In this document: positions 1-9,007 of the stretch, one piece after another
Numbering within the stretch: position 1 is the stretch's first letter
Layout of the letters: the number at the start of each line of letters is the position of its first letter
Source: Bacteroidota bacterium
GTDB lineage: Bacteria; Bacteroidota; Ignavibacteria; Ignavibacteriales; Ignavibacteriaceae
Assembly: GCA_021777835.1 (NCBI GenBank)
Contig: JAJYDC010000004.1
Coordinates: forward strand, 107,262-171,261
DNA: 64,000 bases
Reading direction: 5' to 3'
The notes under the pieces: generated by a model
What the model was told of the DNA's origin: nothing
Database searches by the model: none
The model's input: the letters and a program-made list of their open reading frames with translations, nothing else
Translations under genes and position numbers: made by a program

Positions 1-612
1 GGCTTAAGTTTGAATTATAAACAATTACTTCAGCAATATCTCCATTGAAATATAAGGATGCATTTCCTCTTCGTCCTAAGTCTAATACACCTGCATCAGA
101 GCTTTGAGTATTTGATAATACATATCCTCCTGCCGATCCGTCGACATGGATTACACCTTCTGATGAGGTTGCCTTTATATCAAAAATATGCGCCTGCCCA
201 TTCGTATAATCATTACTGTTTCCTTCATCTAAATAAATGCTTCCTGCAGGTATGAAGCGTGCTCCTTGGCCGCCATTAAGCTGTAATTCATAATTACCTG
301 GAGTTCCGCCCGCAATAAACTGAGTATTTGTAGAGGATGATTTGGCTACAATAAACATTTCGTAATCTGAGTTCTGAATACCCAGGCTTGTAGATATTGG
401 AAGTGAAAGGTATGAACTAGAGCCGTCAAAACTTAGTGCCGGCTTAGAATCAATTCCGGAAGTCCTGTATAATGGTTCATCAGCTGGGGTAGACTGCTCA
501 GCATTATTTAAATTTCCCGAGACATCATACCAGGTTGAAACAGAAGTGCTGTCCTTTGTGCTTGATGTCGCTTCATCCGAGCGCAGCCATAACTTTAGAT
601 TTGTACTTGATA
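1..612 (-). repeat. LamG-like module, third copy (truncated by edge)
   Basis: This copy of the LamG-like module resembles the one at about 1285-1945 at the DNA level. For example, the 37 bases from 91 recur almost unchanged from 1429, an offset of 1338 bases. The protein signature 'NSDYEMFIVAKSSS' is shared. Confidence 0.75.
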
Positions 613-3600
613 AGGAAGTATCAGTTATTGCCGCATATACAGAAGAAGTAGATGTTCCTCCGGAATTAGTTGCAGTTAATTCTTCATAGTATACTGTGCC
701 ATATGCCAATCCCGTTATTTGCATTCTAACAGTATCCGCCGAGGAACCACTCCCCGCATTTTGAACTGATGTTGAATCAATTAATGAATCTGGGCTAGTT
801 CCATAAGCAAATCTGTATGTCGAAGAAGCACCATTTGGATTTACAATTCCACGAAAGTACATTGATGAGCCAGTGATTGCCGAATCCGATAAGATAGAAT
901 CAGTTGGTGGAGTATAATTTGTTGTAAAATTCCCGGTTGCTGGTGATGTGGTCAGATAATTCTGATCCGTGTTGGTTCCGTTAAATTCATATGCACTGAA
1001 GTAATAATCTGTATGGCTGCTAAGCCCGGTTACAGTAACTACACTATCTGTTCCCTGGTAAACGACATAATTCCCAGTGCCGAGTTGGGAACCTGATCCG
1101 AATACTGAACTAGCTGTATACACCTGTCCGTTCGAAGGAGCCGTATCTACAGCACTCCCAGATTTCCCAATAATAATTCGCTGTGCACCGTTGCCTTTTG
1201 TTACCTGCAAGTTAATTGAATTATTTGTTACATTACTTATCGTCATGTTGCTTGCTTGTATTGTTGGCGTACTTACTGTCGTGTATGTTATGTTATATTT
1301 TTGAGACAAATAATTTGCAACTGCCAGCCTTTGACTTGAAGTCAGATTTGCATTGTATATAATTATTTCTGCAATATCACCGTTAAAAAAGTAGCTGCCG
1401 TCTCCTCTTCTGCCAATAACAAGATTGCCTGCATCAGAGCTTTGAGTATTTGATAATACATATCCACCTGCTGATCCGTCAACGCGAATAATACCTTCCG
1501 ATGAACTAGCTTTTAATTCGAAAATATGCGCTAGTCCATTTGTATAATCGTTACTGTTTCCTTCATCTAAATAATTGCTTCCTGCAGGAATGAAGCGTGC
1601 TCCTGAACTTCCGTTTAACTGCAATTCGTAATTGCCTGCAGTACCTCCTTCTACAAACTGCAGACTACTAGAGGATGATTTAGCTACTATAAACATTTCA
1701 TAATCCGAATTTTGTAATCCTAAACTAGCTGCTGATGGTAATGCAAGGTATGTACTCGTACCATCGAAGCTTAGTGCCGGCTTGGAGTTTATCACTGAGG
1801 CCTGGTATGAGGGTTCATCGGCTGATGTCGATTGCGTTGCATTATTACTATTTCCAGATTTATCAAACCATTCAGAAACCTTTCCTCCGGATGTGTCTAC
1901 GCCACTATCAGATGCCAGCCATAATTTTAAGTTTGTACTGGAAATTGAAGTATCGTAGATAAATGAACCAAGTGAAGAGGTATCAGATCCATAAGAGTTT
2001 GATGTTAAAATCCTAAAATAATAAAATGTTCCGGCAGTAAGACTGGTTAGATTTGCACTCACATCTACAGTTCCGGAGCTTCCAGCACTTTGAGAGCCTA
2101 AAGTATCAGCTAATGCGGATGGATTAGTGCCGTAGATAAAACGATATGAAGTAGAAATATCATTAGTATTTACGCTACCATTGATAGTAGCCGAGCTTCC
2201 AGTTAGATTAGTTACAGGAAGAATTGAAGCGGTAGGCAATACAATATTTCCTGAATAGATATAATAATCCGAGCTATTTGCAGAACTGTTTGCATTTGCA
2301 CCTGTTCCGAAAGAATCATTACTAAAAAGATAACTGCCGGAATAGTTGAATACTGCACCGCCGTAGCTAGTTCCATTAGCAGATACACCCGTTCCACCAG
2401 CTGCAGTATCATTATTAAAGATACAGTTTTCTATAACCATGGCGCCATTATTGTTAAAAATAGCTCCGCCTAATCCTGCACCACCACCTCCACCGCCGTA
2501 ATTCGCGCCACCGTATCCTGCTCCAAACCCACCAGCACCCGCAAAGCCGCCTCCGCCCCAATCATTAGAGCCCGAACCTCCTCCACCTCCAAAACCTCCA
2601 CTTCCGCCGTTTCCACCTCCGCCGTCAAAACCTTCACCACCCCCGCCTCCAAATCCGCCAGGATAGCCATCAACATTATAAAGATCTCCACCATTTCCTC
2701 CTCCTATCCCTCCAAGAAGTCCACTGGATCCACCGCCTGATACTATTGCGCTTCCGCCAAATCCGCCTCCGCCGCCCGTAACAGTTCCATAGTAGTTTCC
2801 ACCGATTCCTCCAGCAGCTTTATTCCCGCTAAAAGTTAAATTATTTACCAACACTGTTCCAGAGTTTATAAATAATGCTCCTCCCATTCCTGCAGCTCCG
2901 CCCCCACCGTTAATTCCGTTGCCTCCTACACCGTATCCGTTGCTTATTGTAAAATTCTGAAGTGTAACTTCCGGTGAGGCTGGAGCTGTAGAACTAAATG
3001 GGGAAACTCCGTCACCTATAAAGAATGGTCGATATAGATTATTACCGTTGATTGTTAGACTACTTGGCCCCGGCCCGGTTAAAGTCGTATTGTAGTTAAT
3101 TGCAGGAAGCGCACTAGTAAGGGTTATTGTTCCTGATATTCCTGTCATATCGACATAAGCGGTATTTGATGATGCATTTGTGTTTATAGCATTAAGAACG
3201 TACCGGAGAGTACCGGTATTATAAGATCCGGTATCCGCATCTGTGGTATTGGTTACAGCAAAATTAGAATAACTTATTCCATATTTCGATGCTAGATAAG
3301 ACTCAACAAGTATCCTATCCGAAGCGGATAGTACTTTATTATAAATAATTACTTCTGCAATGTCTCCGGTAAAAAAATAACTATTGACTGAAAGGCGCAT
3401 TCCAAGAATAAGCGAACTATTAGAGGAACTTCTTACGTTAGTTAAAGTATTACCGCCATTGACACCGTCCACCCTAATTAAACCTTCAGTTGAAGAAGCC
3501 TGAGCATCGAAAATATGAGGTGAGTTATTTGCATATTCCCCGCTTGTGCCTTCATCAATGTAAGTTGAGCTTATAGGTATAAAGCGAGCTCCCGCAGCTC

Positions 3601-4009
3601 CGTTCAAATGCATTTCAAATTGTTCTAAATTTCCGGATATTAAAAAACTTATATTGGTACTATCGGTTCTTGCCACAATAAACATCTCATAATCAGAATT
3701 TTGTATTCCCAGCGCCGAGTCCGTAGGCAATATTAGATAAGAATCATTAGCTGAAGTAAAATGAAGAGCCGGGTAACCGTTCAATGTGCTTGTAGTGTAT
3801 GTAGGCTGGTTAGCTGCTGTAGGCTGCGTCGCGTTATTGCCGTTTCCTGACTGATCAGCCCAAGTAGACACAGATTGTCCGTTGGTAGTTGTCGAAGTTC
3901 CGGCATCGGCTTTAAGCCACAATTTTAAATTTGCTGAAGGTACCTGTGCATATAATTGTACGGCAATTAATATTAATAGGAAGCTAAAAATAATAGTAAA
4001 TCTGTTCAC
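1..4009 (-). CDS. Giant secreted LamG/fibronectin-like mosaic protein, C-terminus beyond window
   Basis: This open frame runs leftward from a GTG at 4009-4007 to the window edge, at least 1336 residues. The start is supported by an AAGGAG Shine-Dalgarno five bases upstream and a signal peptide ending LYAQ. Modules in order are a LamG/concanavalin-like domain ('LKLWLKADAG', residues about 20-245), a beta-helix-like stretch ('NTGTLRYVLNAINT'), a very Gly-rich segment (about 390-520), a fibronectin-III-like domain, a second LamG module (about 690-905), two more fibronectin-like domains, and a third LamG module cut by the edge. I checked frame at 3960, 3240, 2698, 1378 and 40, and all agree. It is probably a cell-surface or secreted adhesin or glycan-binding protein. 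A type IX sorting domain would be expected in the missing C-terminus, but that is inference. Confidence 0.85.
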   Translation of the reverse strand, partial: MNRFTIIFSFLLILIAVQLYAQVPSANLKLWLKADAGTSTTTNGQSVSTWADQSGNGNNATQPTAANQPTYTTSTLNGYPALHFTSANDSYLILPTDSALGIQNSDYEMFIVARTDSTNISFLISGNLEQFEMHLNGAAGARFIPISSTYIDEGTSGEYANNSPHIFDAQASSTEGLIRVDGVNGGNTLTNVRSSSNSSLILGMRLSVNSYFFTGDIAEVIIYNKVLSASDRILVESYLASKYGISYSNFAVTNTTDADTGSYNTGTLRYVLNAINTNASSNTAYVDMTGISGTITLTSALPAINYNTTLTGPGPSSLTINGNNLYRPFFIGDGVSPFSSTAPASPEVTLQNFTISNGYGVGGNGINGGGGAAGMGGALFINSGTVLVNNLTFSGNKAAGGIGGNYYGTVTGGGGGFGGSAIVSGGGSSGLLGGIGGGNGGDLYNVDGYPGGFGGGGGEGFDGGGGNGGSGGFGGGGGSGSNDWGGGGFAGAGGFGAGYGGANYGGGGGGAGLGGAIFNNNGAMVIENCIFNNDTAAGGTGVSANGTSYGGAVFNYSGSYLFSNDSFGTGANANSSANSSDYYIYSGNIVLPTASILPVTNLTGSSATINGSVNTNDISTSYRFIYGTNPSALADTLGSQSAGSSGTVDVSANLTSLTAGTFYYFRILTSNSYGSDTSSLGSFIYDTSISSTNLKLWLASDSGVDTSGGKVSEWFDKSGNSNNATQSTSADEPSYQASVINSKPALSFDGTSTYLALPSAASLGLQNSDYEMFIVAKSSSSSLQFVEGGTAGNYELQLNGSSGARFIPAGSNYLDEGNSNDYTNGLAHIFELKASSSEGIIRVDGSAGGYVLSNTQSSDAGNLVIGRRGDGSYFFNGDIAEIIIYNANLTSSQRLAVANYLSQKYNITYTTVSTPTIQASNMTISNVTNNSINLQVTKGNGAQRIIIGKSGSAVDTAPSNGQVYTASSVFGSGSQLGTGNYVVYQGTDSVVTVTGLSSHTDYYFSAYEFNGTNTDQNYLTTSPATGNFTTNYTPPTDSILSDSAITGSSMYFRGIVNPNGASSTYRFAYGTSPDSLIDSTSVQNAGSGSSADTVRMQITGLAYGTVYYEELTATNSGGTSTSSVYAAITDTSLSSTNLKLWLRSDEATSSTKDSTSVSTWYDVSGNLNNAEQSTPADEPLYRTSGIDSKPALSFDGSSSYLSLPISTSLGIQNSDYEMFIVAKSSSTNTQFIAGGTPGNYELQLNGGQGARFIPAGSIYLDEGNSNDYTNGQAHIFDIKATSSEGVIHVDGSAGGYVLSNTQSSDAGVLDLGRRGNASLYFNGDIAEVIVYNSNLS
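1285..1945 (-). repeat. LamG-like module, second copy
   Basis: This is the middle copy of the LamG-like module, beginning 'STNLKLWLASDSGVD'. It is closest in sequence to the copy at the window edge. The third module at about 3270-3945 is clearly more diverged. The pattern suggests a fairly recent duplication of the segment containing this module and its adjoining fibronectin-like domains. Confidence 0.75.
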
Positions 4010-4245
4010 TAGAACTCCTTATAATTATTTTTCAATATATTTATGAAATTTTTATGATCGTTATTTAATGCAAATGGATTATTTTATTTTCCTGCCGGCA
4101 TTCCGCAATGCTTGTACAGGGAAAGAAGAAAAAATTTAGTTTTAAATTCGAGTCACTAAATGAATTAAGAAAGTCAATTTAAATTTGTAGATATCTAATT
4201 ATTATCGCCACTACTTATTTAGGGAGGTAAGAGGTTCTGTGTGTT

Positions 4246-4899
4246 TTAGAGCAAATTATCTTTGATGGCTTTAGAGACGGCACCATGTTTTGAATGTACA
4301 TGAAGCTTATCATAAATATTTTTAAAATGAAACCGGACTGTTTCATGAGATATTGATAGTATGCCTGCAATTTCCTTATCGACTTTATCTGCAGCTGCAA
4401 GAGTTAATATCCTTTTTTCCTGTTCTGTAAGAGTATTTATTTCATTCTTGGGTTTTTGAAAAGCTTGGACGACTTTTTTAGCAATCTCCGGGCTCATAGA
4501 TGCACCGCCGTAATATGTTTGGCGGATTCCGGCAAGTAATTCCTCAGGTGAAATATCTTTAGTCAAATAACCGCTCGCACCAGCACTTAGAGATTGAAAT
4601 ATATAGTCGTTGAAATCTTTATGAACCGTTAACATCAATATTTCTGTTTTAGGAAGTTTTTCTTTAAGAATTTTTACTGCCTCAATACCGCTCATTTTTC
4701 CTGATCCCAGATCAATATCCATTAAAATAATATCAGGATTATCTTCAGGCAGGTTTATTAGCGCGGATTCACAATCAGCATAAGCACTTATACATTTCAT
4801 ATCTTCAGCGCCATCGATTATGAATTTAAATATATCTCTGAATCGATCAATATCTTCAACAATAGAAACGTAGATACTATTTAATTTTGTATTAGGCAT
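4246..4899 (-). CDS. NarL/FixJ-type response regulator (receiver + LuxR HTH)
   Basis: This 217-residue protein has an N-terminal receiver domain and a C-terminal LuxR-type DNA-binding domain. Visible receiver residues are the acidic pair E15-D16, phosphoacceptor D61 in 'DIILMDIDLG', a Thr in 'LTVHKD' and the conserved Lys in 'YLTKD'. The helix-turn-helix is 'LTEQEKRILTLAAADKVDKE' followed by 'ISHETVRFHFKNIYDKL'. It lies 183 bp downstream of the propeller histidine kinase on the same strand, so the two very likely form a cognate pair. It should act as a phosphorylation-activated transcription factor. Its targets are unknown, though the surface-protein gene immediately downstream is a plausible one. 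Confidence 0.93.
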   Translation of the reverse strand: MPNTKLNSIYVSIVEDIDRFRDIFKFIIDGAEDMKCISAYADCESALINLPEDNPDIILMDIDLGSGKMSGIEAVKILKEKLPKTEILMLTVHKDFNDYIFQSLSAGASGYLTKDISPEELLAGIRQTYYGGASMSPEIAKKVVQAFQKPKNEINTLTEQEKRILTLAAADKVDKEIAGILSISHETVRFHFKNIYDKLHVHSKHGAVSKAIKDNLL

Positions 4900-5082
4900 A
4901 ATTCAAAATGAAGTTATTTCAATTTTAATTGATGAAAGTGAACTCATCCCGAAAGTTTTCGACTTAAGTAATATGTTAATATTTATATAAAAAGATGATT
5001 GAAAACTTAATGAATGATACAATCCGCTATATCCTTTTCTCAGTATACTAATATATTTTTTGTTATTTGCTTCCACAACTAC

Positions 5083-8000
5083 CTAATTAGGGAGGGTAGT
5101 ATGAAAAATAATTCTTGTTCCTTTATTAGCTTCCGATTTGATAGAGAATTCACCTCCAATCTTTGAAGCTCTTCTCTTCATGTTTTTCAAGCCATTTCCT
5201 TCCGAAATCATTCCTTCATCAAATCCTATACCGTTATCGCAATAAGTTATCGTTAATAATGTTTTCTCAATTTCAAACTCAAGGCTAACATTTGAACAGT
5301 TACTATATTTTAAACTGTTATTCAGTGCCTCTTTGAAAATAAAAAGAATATTTCTTTTCCAATCTAAAGAGAGCTTTATATCTTTGAAAGAGCTGTCTAT
5401 ACCCACGACACGAAAATCTACGTGTGTTTGGATCTTGCCAAAAAGATTGAAGCCCTGAGTTTTTAATTTTATACAAACGTCATAAAGAGAATTAACCTCA
5501 GAATCCAAAGTCCATAGAAAGTCTTCAGTCTCCGATTTTAATTTCTCAGATGCATCAACTATCCAGTTTACTGAGTTAGTAATTTCTTTAGATTGATCTC
5601 CAATATTGCTTTGTAAAAATTTGCTAAACATTAATATCTGTGCAAGTTTATCACCAGAACCGTCATGAAAATCTGCTGCCAACTCTTTGCGGATTACGTC
5701 TCTCTCTTCAAATTTTGCTTTCTCAATTCTTTTGGTATGGTAAATCTGATATTTAATAATGAAAGTAATCAGTCCAATAAAAATTATTATAAAAATAAGA
5801 TAAGCCCACCAAGTTTTCCACCATGGAGGAACAATAATTATACTAATTTGAACTCCATCTCTATTCCAAATCCCATCATTGTTCGAAGCAATAACGTGAA
5901 AAATATATGAACCCGGCGGTATATTTATGAAAGTAGCTGTTCGGTTTGAAGCTTCAGTATATAACCAATTTGCATTATAACCTTCTAATCTGTAGGCATA
6001 TTTATTTGCTGAGGGATTTACAAAACTAAGAGATGCAAATTTGAATGAGAATGTGTTATCATCATACTGTAGTTCGATTTTTGGCTGGCGGGATAATAAG
6101 CCTTTTGCAATTGAGGTGTCTGATAAATCCACAGGCTTATTTAATATATTTAATCCGGTAATAAAGACATTTGGCTTAGTCTTATTGTATACAAAATTCT
6201 TTGGATTAAATAAGGTAATTCCATTAATTCCACCGAACAGAAGCTCACCCATACTATCCTTAAAATATGCATCTTCCGAAAATTCATTTTGTGCTAAACC
6301 ATCACTTGTTGTATATACAACAGTTTTTTTTGACAGTGGATTAAATTTTGTTATTCCATGATTTGTGCTTAGCCACAGATTACTTTTATTATCTTCAAGG
6401 ATTCCATATACTTCATTACTTGACAGGCCGTTGAGCTCAGTATATTTTGTACAATTTCCTGTTTTACGATCAACTTTATATAAACCGGACCCGTACGTGC
6501 CTACCCAAAAATTCTTTCTGCTGTCAACAAACATTGAAAGTATTTCTTTATCAGACAGGCTATGTCCTTTCCCAATAGATTTTGCAAACTCAGAGAACTT
6601 TCCTGATTTCCTATCCATTTTATCCAAGCCTTGTTTGGTTGCTATCCAAAAGTTTCCTAGTTCATCCTCAAAAATTCCAGTTATAAAATTATTGATCAGG
6701 CTGTTTGGGTCTCGCGGATTATGTTTCCAGCTAATAAATGTATTTGTTGCGCGATTAAATTTATTTAAGCCGCTGCCGTAAGTGCCAACCCATAAATCAC
6801 CATTACTATCTTCATAAACGTCAGTAACAAAATTTCCTGAAATTGAACCTTTCGAACCGCTCTTGAATGTAGTAATATTTCCGGTTAACGGATCATATCG
6901 ATCCAATCCATTATCACCCGTTGAAATCCAAATATATCTTTTTTTGCCTTTATAAAGGTGTGTGATAATATTACTGCTGATGTCATTTGAATTGTTAGAT
7001 CTATAAAGAATTCTTTTGTTTAACTTCATATTATGATTAAATATATATATGCCGCCGCCAAATGTACCTACCCATAATTGTCGTTTTGAGTCTTCAAGAA
7101 AAGCATCAACATTTGTTCTGTCGCCAGTTATATTAGAATTCAAATAATTTTCAAAATGATCCTGCGAAATATTTGTCTTATTCAATCCGCCGTTATGAGT
7201 TCCAACCCACAAAGATCCTTCGCGATCTTGATAAATAGTATTCACAATATTGCTGCTAATGCTGAAAAAATTACTCGAATTATTTTTATATCTTACAAAT
7301 TTCTTAGAAGAATAATCAAATTTATTTAAACCACTATATGTTGCAATCCATAAAATATGCGAATTATCTTCAAAAATATCCATAATATTATTACCGCTTA
7401 TAGAAGAATTATCACCAGGGATATTCTTATAATACGTATAAGTATTTTTTTTAACATCATAGCATATTAATCCCTTATCGGAAGTTCCGATCCATAGAAG
7501 ACCGCGCGAATCAACAAAAACTTTATGTACTTCTAGATGCTTTAGTAGAGGTGTATATATTCCAGTATTTGGATCAAATTGATATACGCCTCCCTTTTCA
7601 ACTCCGATCCAATATTTGTTATTACCTGAGGGGCATACTGATGTAATATTATTCTGATTAGGATCATTATTCTTATAATAGGATATATTCTTAGTAGTTG
7701 TATTTATCAGATTTAATCCGTAATCGGTAGCCGCCCATATTCCCCGTGAATCTTTTAATAGGGCATTAATATGCTGGTTGGATAATCTTTGCCTTAAGTT
7801 AGTGTCATTACCAAATCTTACGAACCGGTCTTTGATTCTGTTATAACGATATAATCCCCCGCCATCTGTCCCAACCCACAAACATCCTGAATTATCTTTC
7901 AGTAATGAAGTTATTTCGTTTGATTCCAATCCGCTTGATGAAGGGATTTCATTTCCGTATACTTTGAAGTCATAACCATCAAATCTGTCTAAACCGGCAT

Positions 8001-8172
8001 CCGTACCAATCCATAAGAATCCAAAATTATCCTGAAGTATTGAATTTACGCTTTCGCTGGATAAGCCTTGATCATTACTATAATGTTCGAAATAAATTTG
8101 TTGGGAGAATGAAACCCCAGTATAAATTACTAAATATGAAGCTAAAAAAATGTAAGATAATAATTTATTCAA
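5083..8172 (-). CDS. Propeller-type sensor histidine kinase (Reg_prop/Y_Y_Y/HATPase)
   Basis: This 1029-residue membrane sensor kinase starts with a signal peptide ending about 'GVSFSQQ'. About 700 residues of repeated 'ED..G.LWVGT..GGL..' units follow, the two-component-regulator propeller, then a Y_Y_Y-like domain ('YRLEGYNANWLYTEASNRT'). One membrane segment lies near residues 789-807. The cytoplasmic part is NarX/DegS-like: phospho-acceptor H836 in 'ELAADFHDGSGDKLAQ', N-box 'EALNNSLKYSN', G1 box 'CDNGIGFD' and G2 box 'NGLKNMKRRA'. The family resembles the periplasmic-sensing half of Bacteroides hybrid two-component systems, but this protein has no receiver or AraC domain and uses the separate regulator downstream. 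The ligand is unknown. Confidence 0.93.
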   Translation of the reverse strand: MNKLLSYIFLASYLVIYTGVSFSQQIYFEHYSNDQGLSSESVNSILQDNFGFLWIGTDAGLDRFDGYDFKVYGNEIPSSSGLESNEITSLLKDNSGCLWVGTDGGGLYRYNRIKDRFVRFGNDTNLRQRLSNQHINALLKDSRGIWAATDYGLNLINTTTKNISYYKNNDPNQNNITSVCPSGNNKYWIGVEKGGVYQFDPNTGIYTPLLKHLEVHKVFVDSRGLLWIGTSDKGLICYDVKKNTYTYYKNIPGDNSSISGNNIMDIFEDNSHILWIATYSGLNKFDYSSKKFVRYKNNSSNFFSISSNIVNTIYQDREGSLWVGTHNGGLNKTNISQDHFENYLNSNITGDRTNVDAFLEDSKRQLWVGTFGGGIYIFNHNMKLNKRILYRSNNSNDISSNIITHLYKGKKRYIWISTGDNGLDRYDPLTGNITTFKSGSKGSISGNFVTDVYEDSNGDLWVGTYGSGLNKFNRATNTFISWKHNPRDPNSLINNFITGIFEDELGNFWIATKQGLDKMDRKSGKFSEFAKSIGKGHSLSDKEILSMFVDSRKNFWVGTYGSGLYKVDRKTGNCTKYTELNGLSSNEVYGILEDNKSNLWLSTNHGITKFNPLSKKTVVYTTSDGLAQNEFSEDAYFKDSMGELLFGGINGITLFNPKNFVYNKTKPNVFITGLNILNKPVDLSDTSIAKGLLSRQPKIELQYDDNTFSFKFASLSFVNPSANKYAYRLEGYNANWLYTEASNRTATFINIPPGSYIFHVIASNNDGIWNRDGVQISIIIVPPWWKTWWAYLIFIIIFIGLITFIIKYQIYHTKRIEKAKFEERDVIRKELAADFHDGSGDKLAQILMFSKFLQSNIGDQSKEITNSVNWIVDASEKLKSETEDFLWTLDSEVNSLYDVCIKLKTQGFNLFGKIQTHVDFRVVGIDSSFKDIKLSLDWKRNILFIFKEALNNSLKYSNCSNVSLEFEIEKTLLTITYCDNGIGFDEGMISEGNGLKNMKRRASKIGGEFSIKSEANKGTRIIFHTTLPN

Positions 8173-8463
8173 TGATACTATTTAAATTTTCTTGTTTCAA
8201 TAATCTAATTGTGATTTCTTAAAGAATTATAAATAAAATAATGATGGCAGATATTTACTTCACACTCAGTACATTTCAGTCTAATAATTATCCGGAATGA
8301 ATCAAATTTAGAATTAAATATCATTCATACAAAAATATTTTATCCACATAATTATTATAATATCTTTAAACGTTTTAATCAAATTCGATTTCAAAAAGTT
8401 TAGTTATCAAATTATAGAATGGATAACTCTACATAACATAAGAATAAAGTCACTCAAAACTTA

Positions 8464-8680
8464 TTAAGTATTGAGTGTCTTGTCCATCATTTCAATAGTA
8501 GTAATTTTTTTCTTTATTAAAGCTGACCCGTCCGATACTAGCCCAATAAATTCACCCGGCGTACCTCCAAATACATCTACATCCAAGCTGCTGCATTGGA
8601 CAATTATTGATGCTATCCTTGCCCATCCAGCAAAACTGCCAACGGGACTTGGAGCACTTCCACCCAAATTAGATTAAAAG
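8464..8680 (-). pseudogene. Decayed fragment of a GLUG/beta-helix secreted protein
   Basis: Translation of the minus strand gives 'SPVGSFAGWARIASIIVQCS' followed by 'GEFIGLVSDGSA'. This lines up with 'SPAGSLVGQSRLGSIIDQCF' and 'GEFIGAVGDGSN' in the intact protein at 9008-10591, and nucleotide similarity is also visible (for example TTTGGGGTGAAG versus TTTGGGTGGAAG). Only about 65 residues survive. There is a stop just upstream and no signal peptide or C-terminal domain, so this is a remnant of a duplicated gene or gene segment, not a functional gene. Confidence 0.75.
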
Positions 8681-8764
8681 TAAGATTGCGATCAATACAT
8701 AAGACTGATTCGTAACTTCACTAAATAATTATTTTGAAGAATCCGCATAGAGATATTATTAAAA

Positions 8765-8929
8765 TAACTCGTTGTTCGAAATTAAAATTAAAACCGTTGA
8801 AACGGTTACAATGACGTTTTTTTACACCATTAACACCGGGATTAATCCCGGTGTTAATGGTACCAACATATACACTTCAAATGTTTCAACAGTTTATAAA
8901 CTTTTTTATTCATTTCGAACAACAGGTTA
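8765..8929. repeat. 165-bp nested palindromic (MITE-like) element
   Basis: Outer arms at 8765-8782 and 8912-8929 are inverted repeats, 16 of 18 bases matching, sharing GTTGTTCGAAAT exactly. Inner arms at 8791-8803 and 8883-8895 (AAACCGTTGAAAC against AAACTGTTGAAAC after reverse complement) match at 12 of 13. The centre, 8826-8861, is a perfect 36-base palindrome. The element carries no coding potential and lies between a pseudogene fragment and the gene it was copied from. It could form a long cruciform or RNA hairpin. No clear target-site duplication was seen. Confidence 0.7.
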
Positions 8930-9007
8930 AAATATTTTCTTTTACACAAACACTTAAGAAACGCTTCTTATTAAATCAGTAATATACTTTAGGAATTAAG
9001 TCATTCT

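Noticed and set aside
2470..2694. 74-residue open frame rich in Val/Glu/Ala on the minus strand
   Set aside because: It is the out-of-frame reading of the Gly-rich segment of the 1-4009 gene. The in-frame reading keeps continuity with both flanking domains.
6041..6781. Two plus-strand open frames of 106 and 138 residues
   Set aside because: They lie wholly inside the antisense strand of the propeller kinase gene and have no ribosome-binding sites or recognisable domains.
8464..8667. A 67-residue functional gene
   Set aside because: Its start is a TTG with no ribosome-binding site, and its sequence matches only an internal part of the intact GLUG protein, so it is treated as a pseudogene fragment.
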